NCBI RefSeq assembly: GCF_004339725.1
Contig: NZ_SMGK01000002.1
Location: 558,001-622,000 of the forward strand
Direction of reading: 5' to 3'
DNA: 64,000 nucleotides
Source: Acidipila rosea
GTDB taxonomy: Bacteria > Acidobacteriota > Terriglobia > Terriglobales > Acidobacteriaceae
Within the stretch, counting starts at the first letter, position 1. Each line of letters starts with the position of its first letter. A model generated the notes under the pieces. That model made no database searches, was not told the origin of the DNA, and worked only from the letters and a program-made list of their open reading frames with translations. The position numbers were made by a program, and so were the translations under genes. Positions 53,102-61,743 of the stretch are shown here, piece by piece.

Positions 53102-53791
53102 CTAATCCTCGACGAGGCTCAACTGATGGCGCAGGTCGGCGCCGCGAATCCAGAAGATGACATCGGTCGCGATGTTGGCGGCATGGTCGGCAATGCGTTC
53201 CATGTTGCGCGCTACGAGCATGGCATGGAGCGCCTGCTCCGCAGTGGCGGGCTTCTTCTGAATCAGCTCAGTGAGCGCGGCGCGGGTGCGCTTGTACATC
53301 GAGTCGATCTCATCGTCCATTTCCCGGACGGACTCGGCGAGCTGCGCGTCGCCGTCAAGGAGAGCCTGAATGGCGGAGCGGATCATGCGGCCTGCGTATT
53401 CGCCCATGCCTTCAATATCAAAGGGGATGTTGGCGGGTTCGCTTTCGAGCAGTTCCAGGGTGCGGCGCGCGATGCTCATGGACTGATCGCCTATGCGCTC
53501 AAGCTCGCTGTTGATCTTGATAACGGCGAGGATGAAGCGCAGATCGATGGCCATGGGCTGCTCTTTCGCGAGCAGCTCGTAAGCCATCTCATCGACTTCG
53601 CGCTGCGCGGCGTTGATGGCTGTCTCGTTGTCGCGCACATACTGGCAGACGCCGGGGTCACGCTGGACATAGGCGTCGACAGCGGTCTCAACGGCAAGCT
53701 GGGAGAGAGCGGCCATGGCAAGGAGCTTGTCTTTGAGTTCCGCGAGTTGCAGGTGAAAGTGAATGCGCGGCAAATTTCCTCCAAACTGCAT
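53102..53791 (-). CDS. phoU: Phosphate-signalling protein PhoU
   Basis: Negative regulator of phosphate uptake and the Pho response. The 229-residue protein consists of two three-helix repeats, each with the metal-binding motif: ELERIGDQSMSIARR (about 95-110) and NMERIADHAANIATDVIF (about 195-212). The N-terminus before FHLQLAELKDKLLAMA is short. No pst transporter or phoBR genes are in the window, so it is encoded apart from the system it usually serves. Confidence 0.93.
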   Translation of the reverse strand: MQFGGNLPRIHFHLQLAELKDKLLAMAALSQLAVETAVDAYVQRDPGVCQYVRDNETAINAAQREVDEMAYELLAKEQPMAIDLRFILAVIKINSELERIGDQSMSIARRTLELLESEPANIPFDIEGMGEYAGRMIRSAIQALLDGDAQLAESVREMDDEIDSMYKRTRAALTELIQKKPATAEQALHAMLVARNMERIADHAANIATDVIFWIRGADLRHQLSLVED

Positions 53792-53825
53792 TGTGCATCA
53801 TGAGAGATGACAGTTTGACGAAAAT

Positions 53826-54575
53826 TTACAGAAGCCGCTTTTCTGCTTCGTGCGCAGCCTCATAAATCTGCTCAAAAGATTCGACGGCGTAGAGCACCTT
53901 CTGCATCTCGGAGACGAGAAACTGCTGATCGAGCACCTGATCGAGATTGAAGTCGCGAATCTCGGGGCCGCCCTGGATGACGTAGTTCGACTCGCCGTGG
54001 GAGGAGATGAGCCCTGAGCCGTAGATCCTGATGCGGCCATGCTGGCGGATGACGCCGAACTCAACGGTAAACCAGAAGAGTCGGCCCATGCGCTCGAGCT
54101 TGTCCTTGTCATGGATGAGCGCGGCGCAGACGCGGCCGTACTGCTGCAGGAAATCCGCGAAGACGGGGTGCGCGTGCATGGGCACGTGGCCGAAGACGTC
54201 GTGAAAGATATCCGGTTCGGGCGTGTACTCGAGGGACTCACGGCTACGGAGCCAGGTGGTGGTGGGAAACTGGCGCGCGGCGAGCATCTCAAAGAAAGCG
54301 TCCGGCGGCAGGAAGCCGCTGACGGGCGTCGCGTTCCAGCGGGTGCGCGGCCCGAGGCGGCGGTTGACCTCGGCGAGATTGGGTATGGTGTCCTGACGGA
54401 GGCCGATCTGCTCGAAGCCGTCGAGGTATTCCTCGCAGGCGTGCTCGGCGAGCTGCGGCATGCGACGGCTGACGAGCTCGGCCCAGGTGGCATGCTGGTC
54501 AGGGGTGTACTTCGACCAGTCCTGCTCGATCAGATACGGCTCGGCTGTCGGAAGACTGGTGATGACCGGTTGCAT
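53826..54575 (-). CDS. phhA: Phenylalanine 4-monooxygenase
   Basis: A pterin- and iron-dependent enzyme converting phenylalanine to tyrosine. The iron ligands are in PDIFHDVFGHVPMHAHP (two histidines) and the glutamate of WFTVEFGVI. FLPPDAFFEMLAARQFPTTTWLRS is the conserved substrate/pterin region. I start it at ATG 54575 (MQPVITSLPTAEPY, 249 residues), where GAGGG lies 8 nt upstream; a frame-extending ATG 20 codons earlier would overlap the MFS gene. It may provide tyrosine or begin phenylalanine breakdown. An MFS carrier gene lies directly upstream. Confidence 0.95.
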   Translation of the reverse strand: MQPVITSLPTAEPYLIEQDWSKYTPDQHATWAELVSRRMPQLAEHACEEYLDGFEQIGLRQDTIPNLAEVNRRLGPRTRWNATPVSGFLPPDAFFEMLAARQFPTTTWLRSRESLEYTPEPDIFHDVFGHVPMHAHPVFADFLQQYGRVCAALIHDKDKLERMGRLFWFTVEFGVIRQHGRIRIYGSGLISSHGESNYVIQGGPEIRDFNLDQVLDQQFLVSEMQKVLYAVESFEQIYEAAHEAEKRLL

Positions 54576-54631
54576 GCTTTTACCCTCACTTGTACAAAAC
54601 TCTTGAGCATGGCACCCGGATTTAAGGGCTG

Positions 54632-55897
54632 TCAAGACGAGCAGGCATCAGCAGGCAGCCTGACGGCAACGACAGCGGCCATCAGCAGGAGACCCGCGGA
54701 AACCAGCAGAGCGCCGTAGAAGCTGTGGGTGCGGTCGCTGACGATGCCCATGAGATAGGGTCCGCAGAAACCGCCGAGCGCTCCCACGGAGTTGATGAGC
54801 GCGATGCCGCCGGCGGCTGCGTCGCCCTGAAGGATGCTGGTGGGAACCGCCCAGAAAGGCCCCAGACAGCCCCAGATGCTGATGACGGCCACGAAAAGCA
54901 GAATGGTCGCAATGACGTGCTGGGTGAAGAGGCCGCTGAGCGCGAAGGCCAGGGTGGCGAAAACAAGGGCGGCGGCGAGATGACGGCGGCGCTCCTGGCG
55001 GAGATCAGAGCTGCGCGCGATGGCCAGCATGGCGATGGCGGCGAAGATGTAAGGGACGGCGGTGAGAGTGACGACGCGCAGATCGGAGCCGTGGGAGATG
55101 CGCTTGAGCAACACGGGCAGCCACATGCTGAGGCTGTAAAGCCCGGCGGAGATGGCGAAGTAGATGAAGGCGAGCTGCCAGATGACGGAGTTGCGAAAGG
55201 CATCGCGGAGATGGGAGCGGCGGCCGGGATGGAGATTTTCCGCGGCCAGGGTGGCGAGCAGCCACTCCCGCTCGTCGGCCGGGAGCCATGCGGCGGCGGC
55301 GGGAGAATCGAGCAGGACGAAGAAGGCTATGGCTCCAAAGAGGATCGAGGGCAGGCCTTCGCCGACAAAGAGCCACTTCCAGCCAGAGACGCCGAAGACT
55401 CCATCGAGACGGAGGAGCACCGCGGAGAAGGGCGCGCCGACGACGCCGGACAAGGTGGCGGCGGACATGAAGCCAGCGATGGCGCGAGCCCGCTGCGCCT
55501 GCGGGAACCAGTAGGTGAGGTATAGGACGATGCCGGGGAAGAAGCCTGCCTCGGCGGCTCCCAGGAGAAAGCGCAGGGTGTAAAAGGCGGCGGGGGTGTG
55601 GACGAGCGGCATCATGCAGGAGATGGCGCCCCAGACGACCATCAGCAGAGAGATCCAGCGGCGCGGGCCAACGCGGAGGAGCACCATGTTGCTGGGCACC
55701 TCAAAGAGCGCATAGCTGAGAAAGAACAGCCCCGCACCTGTGCCGTAGACCGTGTTGCTGAAATGCAGCTCGCGCTGGATGGCGAGCGCGGCGTAGCCGA
55801 CGTTGACGCGGTCAAGATAAGCAAAGATGTAGAGCGCGAAGAGAAACGGCATCAGGCGCCAGGCGATACGGCGCAGGGTCTGCTGAGGCGAGATCAC
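54632..55897 (-). CDS. MFS transporter, anion:cation symporter-like
   Basis: A 421-residue protein with 12 membrane segments. FAYLDRVNVGYAAL in helix 1, EVPSNMVLLRVGPRRWI after helix 2 and EAGFFPGIVLYLTYWFP in helix 4 are typical of the ACS family, which import organic anions such as sugar acids and aromatic acids. The substrate cannot be assigned; adjacency to phhA hints at aromatic compounds, but the 56-nt gap is long for a tight operon. It lies 24 nt after the metallophosphoesterase stop. Confidence 0.88.
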   Translation of the reverse strand: MISPQQTLRRIAWRLMPFLFALYIFAYLDRVNVGYAALAIQRELHFSNTVYGTGAGLFFLSYALFEVPSNMVLLRVGPRRWISLLMVVWGAISCMMPLVHTPAAFYTLRFLLGAAEAGFFPGIVLYLTYWFPQAQRARAIAGFMSAATLSGVVGAPFSAVLLRLDGVFGVSGWKWLFVGEGLPSILFGAIAFFVLLDSPAAAAWLPADEREWLLATLAAENLHPGRRSHLRDAFRNSVIWQLAFIYFAISAGLYSLSMWLPVLLKRISHGSDLRVVTLTAVPYIFAAIAMLAIARSSDLRQERRRHLAAALVFATLAFALSGLFTQHVIATILLFVAVISIWGCLGPFWAVPTSILQGDAAAGGIALINSVGALGGFCGPYLMGIVSDRTHSFYGALLVSAGLLLMAAVVAVRLPADACSS

Positions 55898-55921
55898 AGC
55901 CCGGATTGTCTCATGAGCCCG

Positions 55922-56791
55922 TCAGGCGAGGGTGATGTGGGTGATCTCCGGCGGGCAGTTGAAGCGGAAGGGCAGGCCCACGGCGCCGATGCCGCGGTTG
56001 ACGTAAAGCTGGGTCTGCCCTATGTGGAAGAGACCCTCTACATGCTCGGTGCCCATTTTGGGCAGGAACATGGCGGGCAGGAACGGAAACCGGATCTGGC
56101 CGCCGTGAGTATGCCCGGAGAGCATCAGGTCAACGCCGTAGGGCACAACCTCAGTGACGTAATCCGGCTCGTGCGCCAGCAGAATGACCGGCTCCTTATC
56201 AGCACGGAGCGAACTGGGAATGGCCAGCGGAAGCCGCGGGTCGCTCACGAGAGGATCGGCTACGCCGGCGATCCAGAGGCGCTTGCCGTCGCGTTCGATG
56301 GGGATGGCGCGGTTGTTCAACACGGGAATGCCTGCGGCCTGGATGATCTCGGTGATCTCATCGCAGCCGACAATGCAGTCGTGGTTGCCCATGACGGCGA
56401 GGCGCTGCGGGCAGCGGATGCCACGCAGAATTTCTGCGCAGTGATGGGCCCATTTAACGGAGTGCCACTTCCCTGCCGGGCCGTAGCTGATGAAGTCGCC
56501 GGTCAGCACGACCAGATCGGCGGGAAGACGGTTGATCTCATCGACGACCAGCTTGACGAAAAACGGCTCCGTGTATTCGGCATAGTGGATGTCAGAGATC
56601 TGCACGATCTGAAAGCCGCGGAAGGCCTCGGGCAGGCGCGGAAGGGTAAACGTCCGGCGCTCGATGCTGATTTCATGGCGGGAGATTTCTCCCGCGTACA
56701 AGGCAAGTCCTGCGGCAGAAAGCCCACCCAGCTGAAGGAAGCGGCGGCGGGTAAGGGGTGATTTTTTCTCAGTTGAGACGGCAGTCTCCAT
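55922..56791 (-). CDS. Tat-exported metallophosphoesterase
   Basis: A calcineurin-like phosphoesterase of about 289 residues. The Tat signal is LTRRRFLQLGGLSAAGLAL. The dimetal site is QISDIHYAEY, VLTGDFISYG, VMGNHDCIVG, ILLAHEPDYV and LSGHTHGGQI, all intact. The C-terminal YVNRGIGAVGLPFRFNCPPEI is the mark of the YkuE-like group that acts on phosphate esters outside the cytoplasm. Two in-frame ATGs exist, 56800 and 56791. TATTAT lies 7 nt before the second, which also has GGAAGG next to it, so 56791 is preferred slightly. Confidence 0.92.
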   Translation of the reverse strand: METAVSTEKKSPLTRRRFLQLGGLSAAGLALYAGEISRHEISIERRTFTLPRLPEAFRGFQIVQISDIHYAEYTEPFFVKLVVDEINRLPADLVVLTGDFISYGPAGKWHSVKWAHHCAEILRGIRCPQRLAVMGNHDCIVGCDEITEIIQAAGIPVLNNRAIPIERDGKRLWIAGVADPLVSDPRLPLAIPSSLRADKEPVILLAHEPDYVTEVVPYGVDLMLSGHTHGGQIRFPFLPAMFLPKMGTEHVEGLFHIGQTQLYVNRGIGAVGLPFRFNCPPEITHITLA

Positions 56792-56829
56792 TCCTTCCAT
56801 AATAGACTGCCCGCAGTCACTTGCCGTGA

Positions 56830-58344
56830 TCAGCCAATGAATCGCTGCCTAAGTTTTGCTTGAAGTAGGCCGTTCAACTCGCTCAATCCAAAGACAAAGT
56901 AGGCGGAGACAGCCAGAAGGCAGGTTGCTGCGGCGGTTATGCCGAAAATTATGGGCACCGACTCTGAGAGGGCGCGATAGGCCAGCCATGCGGCGGGAAG
57001 AAAGGCGAAAACCAGGAAGACGGCGAGCTTGACGACGGGGGCGATCGAGACCTTCATCTCCGCGGGGAAAAGCGAGACGTTGAGCTGCAGCAGGAAGATG
57101 GTCTGGAAGAGTTCGGTGGCCAGCCAGGCGATGAGGAAGCCGGGAACTCCGAAGGAGTGAACCAGCGGCGCGGCCACCAGCAGCATGGCGCTGTAGGAGA
57201 GGATGGTGAGGGTCGAGAGCTGTTCGTGCTGATTGCTGGAGGTCTGGAACTGGTACTTGTGTTCCTTGATGCCCATGACGGCGGAGACGAGGCCCATGAG
57301 GATGCAGATGATGGGCACGTAAAGGGCGCGGTTATGCAGCCAGACGGTGAACAGGACGGGGCTGCTCAGCAGGACGCCGACGCTGACGACGGGAACCAGC
57401 ATGAGGACGACGCGCTCGGAAAGATCGTAAAGCCGGTGAAGCTGCTTCCAGTTGCGCTGGCCGACGAAGTAGGTAATCTCCTGGCTGATGGAAAAGGTCA
57501 GCACGATGAGGAGCTGGCGCGACATGGAGTAAATGGTCCGCGTGAGCGAGAAGATTGCAACCGCAGCGGGGCCGAGCATCTTCTGCAGCAGGAGCACCGG
57601 CGCCTGCCAGCTAAGGAAGCTGGACAGCGACAGGAGGCCGAAGTGGCCGCTCGGCCGGATGATGGATCGCATCATGCCCGGGCGGCTGGCGGAGAGATCG
57701 GGCACGAGAAAGGGTGCGGTGATGCGGATATCGACCAGCACCAGCACGGTGAAGAGGGCGGTGGTGATGAGCTGGCTGGCGGCGAGGACCGGAAACGAGG
57801 CGCGATGCCAGGCAAGAGCGGCGAGAGCGAGGGTCATGGCCAGGCGGAGAAAATTATTCCAGTTGGCCCCGCGATGCGCCTGCCCCACGACCATGAAGCC
57901 GTTGGAGAGCAGCGAGAAGATCATGTTGACGAGAATCTGAAGCACCAGCAGCGACAGGGTGAGCGAAGCCTGGCGGTTGCTGGCGAAGGCCAGATGCAGC
58001 CAGCGGGCGATGGGCAGGAAGAACAGGACAGCGAGGAGCGGCGCCAGCATGGCGATGAGCAGGAAGAGCAGCCGAAGGGCGCTGGCCTGGATGGCGCGGG
58101 CCTCCTGCTGCTCGCCGCGGTTGTAGTGGATGGTCGCCTGGTTGTTGGCGTAAGTCTGGACGCCGTAGTTGATCGTGCCCAGGTAGGTGACGGCGGCGCT
58201 GAGCGCGATCCACTCGCCGTAAACCTCGACACCGTGGGCGTAACGATGGAGGAAGAAAGGCGGCACGAGCAACTGCGTGACGATCGAGACTCCCTGCCCC
58301 GTGAAGAAGGCCGCCAGCATCTTGAGAATTCTTCGCAGGTTCAT
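56830..58344 (-). CDS. Polysaccharide/oligosaccharide flippase-like membrane protein (Wzx/MATE type)
   Basis: A 504-residue protein with about 12-14 membrane segments. It has the layout of Wzx-type exporters: N-terminal LKMLAAFFTGQGVSIVTQLLVPPFFLHRYAHG and paired helices with short loops to the end. Such proteins move lipid-linked oligosaccharides across the inner membrane. No glycosyltransferase or polymerase gene is next to it, although a decayed sugar-nucleotide locus lies 4 kb away. Its substrate is therefore open. Confidence 0.78.
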   Translation of the reverse strand: MNLRRILKMLAAFFTGQGVSIVTQLLVPPFFLHRYAHGVEVYGEWIALSAAVTYLGTINYGVQTYANNQATIHYNRGEQQEARAIQASALRLLFLLIAMLAPLLAVLFFLPIARWLHLAFASNRQASLTLSLLVLQILVNMIFSLLSNGFMVVGQAHRGANWNNFLRLAMTLALAALAWHRASFPVLAASQLITTALFTVLVLVDIRITAPFLVPDLSASRPGMMRSIIRPSGHFGLLSLSSFLSWQAPVLLLQKMLGPAAVAIFSLTRTIYSMSRQLLIVLTFSISQEITYFVGQRNWKQLHRLYDLSERVVLMLVPVVSVGVLLSSPVLFTVWLHNRALYVPIICILMGLVSAVMGIKEHKYQFQTSSNQHEQLSTLTILSYSAMLLVAAPLVHSFGVPGFLIAWLATELFQTIFLLQLNVSLFPAEMKVSIAPVVKLAVFLVFAFLPAAWLAYRALSESVPIIFGITAAATCLLAVSAYFVFGLSELNGLLQAKLRQRFIG

Positions 58345-58432
58345 GAGCTGACCGGTCTTTCAGGCAGGAGCGATTCGGTTCGAGGCGCAGGAGCCGGGTT
58401 AAGGTCGAGCTCCAGTTCCCACGGGCCGACGG

Positions 58433-58918
58433 TTACATCTTGTAGCGGCCCAGATCCTCGTCGTTGAGTCCCTCGAGCCAGCGGCGCAGCTCCTCTGAGG
58501 TGGCCTGGTCTGCCGGATTGGGCAGCACCTTAGCCGCGCGCAGAACCTCCTCGTCAACGAAGATGGGGCAGTCGGAGCGCAGAGCCAGGGCGAGCGCGTC
58601 CGAGGGACGAGCATCGACGGTAACCGATTCTCCATTCTGCTCCAGCCAGATGACGGCGTAGAAGGTGTCGTTGCGGAGCTCGCTGACGACGACACGCTGA
58701 ACGCTCGCGTTGAGGCCGTTGATCATGTTCTTGAGCAGGTCATGGGTGAGGGGTCGTGGAGTCGTCGCCTTTTCGACCTCGAGCGCGATGGCGTTCGCCT
58801 CATAGAGCCCGACCCAGATGGGCAGGACGCTATCACCCTTCACATCTTTCAGAATCACGATGGGGGCATTGTTGGTCGGGTCCACCATCAGGCCGCGGAT
58901 TTTCATCTCTATTTCCAT
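58433..58918 (-). CDS. Bifunctional nuclease family protein (BFN, DUF151)
   Basis: A 161-residue protein of the family with reported RNase and DNase activity. Motifs are LPIWVGLYEANAIALEVE near residues 30-47, RPLTHDLLKNMI, and DARPSDALALALRSDCPIFV. The start is ATG 58918 (MEIEMKIRGLMVD), with AAGGAG 7 nt upstream. It lies 19 nt after the miaB stop, so co-transcription is likely; this pairing would place it in RNA metabolism. The cellular role is not known. Confidence 0.9.
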   Translation of the reverse strand: MEIEMKIRGLMVDPTNNAPIVILKDVKGDSVLPIWVGLYEANAIALEVEKATTPRPLTHDLLKNMINGLNASVQRVVVSELRNDTFYAVIWLEQNGESVTVDARPSDALALALRSDCPIFVDEEVLRAAKVLPNPADQATSEELRRWLEGLNDEDLGRYKM

Positions 58919-58937
58919 CTGGTGCTCCTTCCTTACG

Positions 58938-60278
58938 TTAGATAACAGCTTCACCAACGAGGCTGTTAGGAAAGCTCTTGGTCACGCGCACCGGCAGGTA
59001 GCTGCCCGGGGCGGGATAGATCGGTTGCGTGGTGGTGAAGTTGAGCGTCTTATTCTGCGAGGTGCGGCCGGTGATCTGTCCACGGGCCTCGTTGCGACCC
59101 TCTACCATTACTTCAAGTATCTGGCCGATGTGCTTGTCATAGTTCGCGCGTTGAATCTCACGCTGGCGATCGAGCAACACCTGCAGACGAGTGGATTTCT
59201 CTTCGTCGGGGATGGAGTCGGCCATGGTGATGGCAGGCGTATTGGGACGCGGCGAGTACTTGAAGGCAAAGACGGCGTCGTAGCCGGTGACCGCCAGCAG
59301 ATCAATGGTCTGCTCGAAATCTTCAGGGGTTTCGCCGGGGAAGCCCACGATGATGTCGGTCGTCATGCTGATGGGACGGCGGGCAGCCTTGATCCAGGCG
59401 ATGCGCTCCTCGTACTGGTCACGGGTGTACTCGCGCTGCATGAGCTGGAGAACACGCGAAGAGCCGCTCTGGATGGGCAGATGCACATGGTCGCAGAGGG
59501 TGGGCACGGCGTCGATCGCCTCCACGATGTCTCGGGTGAAATCACGCGGATGGGAGGTGGTGAAACGGACGCGGCGGATGCCCTCGACCTCACCGACGGC
59601 GGCGAGAAGCTCAGCAAAGCTGCGCTTGCCCTCGGAGTCGCGGTAGGAGTTTACATTCTGCCCGAGGAGCTGAATCTCGGTGTAGCCAGCGTCGGCCATG
59701 CGGCGCGCCTCGGCCAGTACGGAGGTGGAGGTGCGGCTGCGCTCCTTGCCACGCGTGTAGGGCACGACGCAGTAGGCGCAGAACTTGTCGCAGCCCTCAA
59801 TGATAGTGATGTAGCCGCGATGAGGGTTGCTGCGGGCGGTGAACTCGGTCTCGAAAGTTTCGTCGGTCTGGCGGTCGTCAAGACCGGTGATGCGGGACTC
59901 TCCGCGCTCGATCTGCACGAGCATCTCGGGGAGCTTGCGATAGGAGGCGGAACCGGCGACGAGCGAAACGTAGGGCGCGCGCTCGAAGATGCGCTCCCCT
60001 TCCTGCTGGGCGACGCAGCCGAGGACGCCGAAGCGCTTGCCCTTGGCATAGAGCTTTTTATAGTCGTTGAGGCGGTTGAAGACCTTCTGCTCCGCCTTGT
60101 CGCGAATGGAGCAGGTGTTGTAGAGAATGAGCCCGGCATCTTCTTCCAGATCGACCCGGCGATAGCCCTCATGCTCCAGCGTGCCAATGACCTTTTCAGA
60201 GTCATGCACGTTCATCTGGCAGCCGAAGGTCTCCAGGTAAAAGGTCTTTTCTGCGATTTTGCCGTTTGCATCAGCCAC
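58938..60278 (-). CDS. miaB: tRNA-2-methylthio-N6-dimethylallyladenosine synthase
   Basis: A radical SAM enzyme that adds a methylthio group to modified A37 in tRNA. The 446-residue protein has the N-terminal UPF0004 domain with its cluster cysteines (FGCQMNVHDSEK, GCVAQQEG and the intervening NTCSIRDKAEQK). The radical SAM motif is CDKFCAYCVVPYTRG (about residues 155-169), and a C-terminal TRAM domain ends the protein. It starts at GTG 60278, with no Shine-Dalgarno but TATACT 6 nt upstream. Confidence 0.96.
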   Translation of the reverse strand: MADANGKIAEKTFYLETFGCQMNVHDSEKVIGTLEHEGYRRVDLEEDAGLILYNTCSIRDKAEQKVFNRLNDYKKLYAKGKRFGVLGCVAQQEGERIFERAPYVSLVAGSASYRKLPEMLVQIERGESRITGLDDRQTDETFETEFTARSNPHRGYITIIEGCDKFCAYCVVPYTRGKERSRTSTSVLAEARRMADAGYTEIQLLGQNVNSYRDSEGKRSFAELLAAVGEVEGIRRVRFTTSHPRDFTRDIVEAIDAVPTLCDHVHLPIQSGSSRVLQLMQREYTRDQYEERIAWIKAARRPISMTTDIIVGFPGETPEDFEQTIDLLAVTGYDAVFAFKYSPRPNTPAITMADSIPDEEKSTRLQVLLDRQREIQRANYDKHIGQILEVMVEGRNEARGQITGRTSQNKTLNFTTTQPIYPAPGSYLPVRVTKSFPNSLVGEAVI

Positions 60279-60284
60279 CCTACG

Positions 60285-60290
60285 AGTATA
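60285..60290 (-). promoter_or_regulatory. TANNNT -10-like box of miaB
   Basis: TATACT, then CGTAGG, then GTG 60278: a near-consensus -10 box exactly 6 nt from the start codon. No TTGACA-like element is seen at the usual distance upstream. Confidence 0.55.
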
Positions 60291-60318
60291 TCCGTTCAGC
60301 GGCGGCCGGCGCGGGCTT

Positions 60319-61101
60319 TCACGAAGCAGTGAGAGCAGAGGCCGGCTCGGGTGCGGCGGATCGATGACTGCGCGCCCACAGAATGAGCAGGACTCCGGCG
60401 ACGACGCTGCCGAGGCTGGCCATCTGGGCGTTGCTCATGCCCCAGTAGAGCCGGGGGTTGATGCGGATCATCTCGACTAGGAAGCGGGCGATGCCGCTCA
60501 GGATGAGATATTCACCGGTGAGCTGGCCGATGGGCTTTGGGCTCTCAGGAGCGCCGCGGCGCCACAGGAACCAGCCGATGAGCAGGGCGGCGATGAGCTC
60601 ATAGATGGGCGTGGGGTGGACGCGCTGGGTGGTCGGAACCAGGCCGTGGGGAAAGCTCATGCCCCAGGGCAGGCTGGTGGGGATGCCATAGTCGCCGTCG
60701 CCGGAGGTGAGGCAGCCAATGCGGCCCACGCCGTAACCGAAGGCGGCGGCGGGAGTGGCGAGGTCAAGCATCCTCATGCCGCGGAGGCCGGCGCTGCGGC
60801 CCTGCCAGAGAAGCATGAGGATGCCGCCGACGAGGCCTCCGAACCAGGCAAACCCGGCGCGGTCAAAGAGCATGCCGACGGGATCGTGGATGAGCAGCGT
60901 GGGGGTTTCCAGAACATGCCAGAGCTTGGCGCCGATGACTCCGGCGACGGTAACCAGCGCGACAATCCCGACCGCGTCCGCGTCTATCTTCCAGCGGCGG
61001 AAATTGCGATGGAGCGACCATGCGGCGCAGACTGCTGCCAACCAGAGCATGATGCCGAAGGTTCCGATTTCAAAACGGCCAATGTGTATATATGGATACA
61101 T
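60319..61101 (-). CDS. lgt: Prolipoprotein diacylglyceryl transferase
   Basis: Attaches the lipid to lipoprotein precursors at the inner membrane. The 260-residue protein has seven membrane segments and the Lgt signature GYGVGRIGCLTSGDGDYG, plus HPTPIYELIAAL and the C-terminal RFLVEMIRINPRLYWGMSNAQ. ATG 61101 (MYPYIHIGRFEIGTFG) matches the family N-terminus; the longer open frame upstream overlaps hpt on the other strand and is not coding. It is divergent from hpt over 57 nt, where the minus-strand TATACT (61123-61118) may be its -10. Confidence 0.95.
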   Translation of the reverse strand: MYPYIHIGRFEIGTFGIMLWLAAVCAAWSLHRNFRRWKIDADAVGIVALVTVAGVIGAKLWHVLETPTLLIHDPVGMLFDRAGFAWFGGLVGGILMLLWQGRSAGLRGMRMLDLATPAAAFGYGVGRIGCLTSGDGDYGIPTSLPWGMSFPHGLVPTTQRVHPTPIYELIAALLIGWFLWRRGAPESPKPIGQLTGEYLILSGIARFLVEMIRINPRLYWGMSNAQMASLGSVVAGVLLILWARSHRSAAPEPASALTAS

Positions 61102-61146
61102 GATCGCTGCTGATACAAGTATAGCTTCCACAGCAGGCAATGGAGA

Positions 61147-61152
61147 TATGCT
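61147..61152 (+). promoter_or_regulatory. TANNNT -10-like box of hpt
   Basis: TATGCT, then GGAGTT, then ATG 61159: the 6-nt spacing again. The GGAG in the gap is too close to the ATG (2 nt) to be an effective ribosome-binding site. Confidence 0.45.
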
Positions 61153-61158
61153 GGAGTT

Positions 61159-61719
61159 ATGAGCACAATCCAGCCAAAAGCTGTTCCAGCCCCTGCTCTC
61201 AGTGTCCTCTTCAGCCGGGAGGAGATCCAGGAGCGCGTTACGCAAATCGGACAACAGATCGACGCCGACTACAAGGGGCAAAGCGTGGTGCTGGTGGGCG
61301 TGCTGAAGGGTGCGGCCATCTTTCTCGCAGACCTGGCGCGAAGCATCTCAGTAGAGTGCACCTTCGACTTTGTGGCTGTATCGAGCTATGGTAAAGGGCT
61401 GAACAGCAGCGGAGCCGTGAAGCTCATCAAGGATCTGGACCAGTCAGTGGAAGGACGCAACGTTATTGTCGTCGAAGATATTCTCGACACCGGCATTACG
61501 CTCGGGTTTCTGCACCAGATGTTTGCCCGTCATCGCCCGAAGTCCCTGCGGATTGCCGCGCTGCTGGATAAACCCAGCCGCCGCATACAAAAGATCAGCG
61601 CGGATTATGTGGGCTTCAGTATTCCTAATCAGTTTGTGGTCGGATACGGCATGGATTATGCAGAGCGCTTTCGTAACCTGCCGGAGATCTGCATTATGCC
61701 GCCGGACTTCCCTGAATAA
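61159..61719 (+). CDS. hpt: Hypoxanthine phosphoribosyltransferase
   Basis: Salvages hypoxanthine and guanine with PRPP. The 186-residue protein has VLVGVLKGAAIFLADLAR, FVAVSSYGKGLNSSGAV, the PRPP loop NVIVVEDILDTGITL and, near the end, YVGFSIPNQFVVGYGMDYAERFRNLP with base-contact residues. The length is normal. It precedes deoC on the same strand by 24 nt, placing two nucleotide-salvage genes in one likely unit. Confidence 0.96.
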   Translation: MSTIQPKAVPAPALSVLFSREEIQERVTQIGQQIDADYKGQSVVLVGVLKGAAIFLADLARSISVECTFDFVAVSSYGKGLNSSGAVKLIKDLDQSVEGRNVIVVEDILDTGITLGFLHQMFARHRPKSLRIAALLDKPSRRIQKISADYVGFSIPNQFVVGYGMDYAERFRNLPEICIMPPDFPE

Positions 61720-61743
61720 GCCCGAGCGCCAGGAGATTGCAGC

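Noticed and set aside
57157-60332. Two long plus-strand frames (436 and 504 codons)
   Set aside because: They are antisense to the flippase gene and to miaB/bfn, whose translations have clear membrane or catalytic motifs; the antisense products have none.
61102-61281. A 60-residue N-terminal extension of Lgt
   Set aside because: It overlaps hpt on the opposite strand and is unlike any Lgt; the conserved N-terminus starts at ATG 61101.
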